Positions 61,131 to 64,000 of a stretch of 64,000 bases of DNA are shown in pieces; the first letter of the stretch is position 1; every line of letters starts with the position of its first letter. The notes beneath the pieces were generated by a model. It worked only from the letters and a program-made list of their open reading frames with translations, was not told where the DNA came from and ran no database searches. This stretch comes from Agelaius tricolor. Its lineage: Eukaryota; Chordata; Aves; Passeriformes; Icteridae. The translations under genes and the position numbers were made by a program. Location of the stretch: positions 15,668,501 to 15,732,500 of the forward strand of contig JALJCS010000015.1 in NCBI GenBank assembly GCA_023055355.1, read 5' to 3'.

Positions 61131-64000
61131 TGTTGTCAGTGATCTGAGATAAAGAAGTTTCCAGTAAAAAATCACTGTGAGACTTCAAGCTTTGTAGCAG
61201 GGATAAATTCTGATACACTCACTTGCCTTTAAGAGAATCTCATTCTAGTGAGTCCCTCTGATTTCAGAATAAACTTGTGTCTGTCGTCTCAGCTGTAGTA
61301 CTTTGACATGTATCACCACATTTTTATGGGAAAATCATTTGTTTTTATTGTAACTTTTAAATTTTATTTTTCATTAAACCCATTTTATTGACTTTAGAAA
61401 CGGATTTTAGCTATAGCAGTGTAAATCCAGAGGAAGTGAATTTATGCTGTTTTTATACCAGTAAGCATAATCTGGCACACGCTTAAAAGAAAAAAAAAAT
61501 TGAAATTGTATAGTCAGCAATCAAAGCTTCTTGTTAGAAAATTCTTGATCTGTAAGAGTGCTATTGATAAAGAAGCTAAAAACCTCAAAATTGATTTATT
61601 TGTTATCAGCTCAATACAGTTTGTCTGAACACTGAACTTGCTTTTTTGTTCTTCCATGTGATAAATGTATTTGGCTATGTTGTAAAATCTAAGCTGAGAT
61701 AAGCTTGTGTACAATCTGAGTATAGGAGTGGAAACCAGGATTTCCAGAATTTTACCTCTTGCTTCTGTCAGTAAATGAAGTTGTGACCAAAAGTGACCTC
61801 TTAGGTCTTTGTAAAGAAAGCTAAATTCCCTTTGCAGTTTGTTTAGGAGTCACTGGGAATTAAGCATCTTATGAGATGAGATCTTTTCAGGATTGATATA
61901 TCTTGTTTCTGCAATTGTAAATTGAGAATAGTCTTCTGGACACTCCAGTTATGCCAGACCCTGAGTCTTCAGTGCAGGCTGTTTAGCTGCAGTGAGCAGC
62001 CTACTCCAGGCATGCAAATTGGGAATTAATGAGCACTGGAAGTTTGGAGTATTTCAGGCTTTATGGTTTTTCCTTTTTGCTGAATTTTATAGTTACTTGA
62101 ATTACTTGTTTTGTTACACTTAATTTATCATTTTAATTTCAGGGAATGTTTTGACAGTAAATGTTTGTAAAGCAGCTAAATATATTTTTACTGGAAAGGC
62201 TAAAGAAGTACAAGTGGCATTCTTATTTTCCTGTTACTTCTATGGTGTTAAAGAGACTGAAAAGTATAGTTTGGTCTTTGCACAGAGTGTATATGTTTTT
62301 TGCCAACTGTGTTTATTCTTCCTATGATGTAGTTTAGGGTTTTTCTTTCCTTGCATTATTTCCTACCTGTGGCTCAGAAGGAGTAAGAATTCAAAAATAC
62401 AGCAGGGCCAAAGGGTGGGCACCTGTTTATGAGCACAGATGGCTTGTTTGAAATCTTATCAGTTGTAACATTTAACAGAGCAAGGCCTTGTTTTTTTCTT
62501 TTTCCCTTGTTTTTAAACCAATACTTTTAAAGGCAAATTGTGCTTTATTTATTTTCTAAAATTATACTATCTACTTTTTGCACATGGTAGCATTCGCTTA
62601 GTTTATACCATAAATGACCTAGTTTGCATTTTCTTTCAACTCTATAAATTACCCCATTTTTTTTCTGCTGGTATCGAGGTTTCCTACCAGTCCTGAAAAA
62701 TTAGGTTTTAATTTTTTTCTCCCTTCTAGCCAAATAAACATAAAGAAGGATGAGAAGACAGGAATCGTGAGTGGATTTATGGCTTCTTGGAGGCAGGTTT
62801 TATTCCTCTATGTGCTACTCCTTTAGCTTTTGATGAAGGTATTTCATTCATCTCTGCCATGACTTTGCTACTTTTGAAATGCCTGATGTGCATAGATCAT
62901 TCTTGTGCAGCTGCTTTTCCCTGGATTTCTACAAGCAAGTAACTAGATGAATGAGAAATATTTTGTAAATACATTAGGTCTATGCCATTTACAATATTCA
63001 CAATGACAATGTAGTGAAGAGCAGGCTTGACTTGAGTCTACTTTTCCCTCAAGTTTCTCTGAATGGGTAAAATGCCCAAACTATAAATTTCTGCATGCTC
63101 TGATCAGGATTTTGATTTCTAGGTTAAAATTACTAGACCCTAATCCTTTTCATTGCTCACACTATGGATACAGTGCACAGTTCAGGAGCTGGAAAGGAAG
63201 TTTGTATCTTTGTGGGCTACTGGTCTTAAAAGCAGGAAACCAATTTTATATCCTTTACATGATAGATACTGAATCGATAAAGCATCAACCCAAGGTTACA
63301 CTTGATGTCTCCAGTGAGAAGACAATAAATCATGTTATGTGCATACAGGTATATTGACTCAATTTCTTTGGGCTGCTTATGCAAAACTGAAGGTGATTGA
63401 AACTAAACCATTAGAGTGAAAGTCTTCTAATGGCAGGTATAAAGCCATTTAATCTGCTTTTTGTGATTTGAGATTTTAATATTAAAAATCTAAGTACAGC
63501 ATTTAAGTGAAATTGCAAATCCATTGGGTCCTGGGCCCTGTCTCAAATAATGGTCAGGGGCAGATGGCTAAAGAAGGGGACTAACAGAACATGTGCAGAA
63601 TGATTTCTCCCTTGCTGAACCCTTCTGGTTTTCAGTAATTAACAGTTTGGGTACTTCTGTAGCTGGACACTGCACCCATGTAAAGAATTTAAAATGCAGT
63701 AGACTTATCTTAGGTAAACTTGTTCCTTTTCATTTTCAACCTGTTTGTAGTTTGGCTTTCCCAGTGAAGTTTTGCACATACGTGTTGGGGAAAAAGAGTC
63801 TGTCTCGTGTTGGAGTGAAAAGAAAAAAGTAAAGAAAACAGTCCATTTGTGCTTTATGTCTTTGTCACTGAGTGCTTTAGGATAAAACACTTGATGGTTG
63901 TCACTCCTTTTAATGTCTTGACTCTCTTGTGGTGAGAGTGTGTAGGTCTGGCAATACAGGGCATTTTTATTTCTGTCTGGTGGCTTCAAAGAAGGGACCA
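61131..64000. other. Intron 5 to window end, no gene recognised
   Basis: AT-rich unique-looking sequence. Frames of up to 94 codons (63705-63989, minus strand) lack domains. Exon 6 was not found here. Confidence 0.5.

Larger units (their letters stand above)
13087..64000 (+). other. WWOX: WWOX intron 5, 5' part
   Basis: The intron begins with a strong donor, GTGAGT, at 13087-13092. Human intron 5 is among the very long WWOX introns. I looked for exon 6, which should start with a His-Lys-Ala-Lys-Val-Glu-Ala coding stretch, and did not see it to the window end. The intron is therefore at least 50.9 kb. A divergent or very short alternative exon could be missed by eye. Confidence 0.85.

Noticed and set aside
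1..64000. tRNA, rRNA, snRNA genes and CRISPR arrays
   Set aside because: I saw no tRNA B-box with cloverleaf context, no rRNA-like or U6-like blocks, and no regularly spaced repeats with unique spacers.
13087..64000. WWOX exon 6 within the window
   Set aside because: No acceptor followed by a His-Lys-Ala-Lys-Val-Glu-Ala-like coding stretch was seen. Partial look-alikes such as the GAGAAGCAATAC text near 30615 do not continue in frame with WWOX.

Overview
The window is vertebrate genomic DNA, almost certainly from a bird and probably a passerine. One protein-coding exon is recognisable: a 107-bp exon on the + strand at 12980-13086. It encodes 35 residues plus part of a split Gly codon and matches exon 5 of WWOX, the WW-domain-containing oxidoreductase gene at the FRA16D fragile site in human. 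Its splice sites, phase, length and the C-terminal RILEEW motif all agree. The bird assignment rests on a CR1 LINE 3' end at about 37.6 kb, on an LTR-like block at about 19.1-20.0 kb that resembles songbird endogenous retrovirus LTRs from memory, and on the low overall repeat load.

Layout: 1-12979 is the 3' part of WWOX intron 4; 12980-13086 is exon 5; 13087-64000 is the 5' part of WWOX intron 5. I could not find exon 4 or exon 6 by eye, so intron 5 is at least 50.9 kb here. No other gene, tRNA, rRNA or CRISPR array is supported. All other long open frames lack recognisable domains and look like chance frames, mostly in small GC-rich patches.

Intron 4 holds an ancient CR1/L3-like tail (5.64-5.85 kb), a 17-bp tandem duplication (11.5 kb) and an AT-rich candidate regulatory block (11.56-11.88 kb). 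Intron 5 holds a homeodomain-site cluster (18.42 kb), the LTR-like block, a small GC-rich patch (21.17-21.40 kb), two diverged copies of an unidentified ~110-bp element (27.36 and 28.86 kb), a hairpin (36.79 kb) and the CR1. It also holds several tandem repeats, three MIR-like SINE remnants flanking two back-to-back perfect hairpins (45.99-47.33 kb), an A-rich tract, candidate conserved noncoding blocks (43, 50.5, 52.6 and 54.6 kb), a T27 tract and a G-rich island with a quadruplex motif (60.5-61.1 kb).

The likeliest biology beyond the exon is regulatory or structural: splicing of exon 5, exapted old repeats and enhancers inside a very large intron, and fragile-site-type AT-rich DNA. I see no convincing undescribed gene system. 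The best leads are the paired hairpins amid MIR-like remnants, the exon 5 CpG cluster with clustered substitutions, the in-frame tandem acceptor, and the unidentified 27.4/28.9 kb repeat pair. Family recognition is from memory and by-eye reading; no searches were run.
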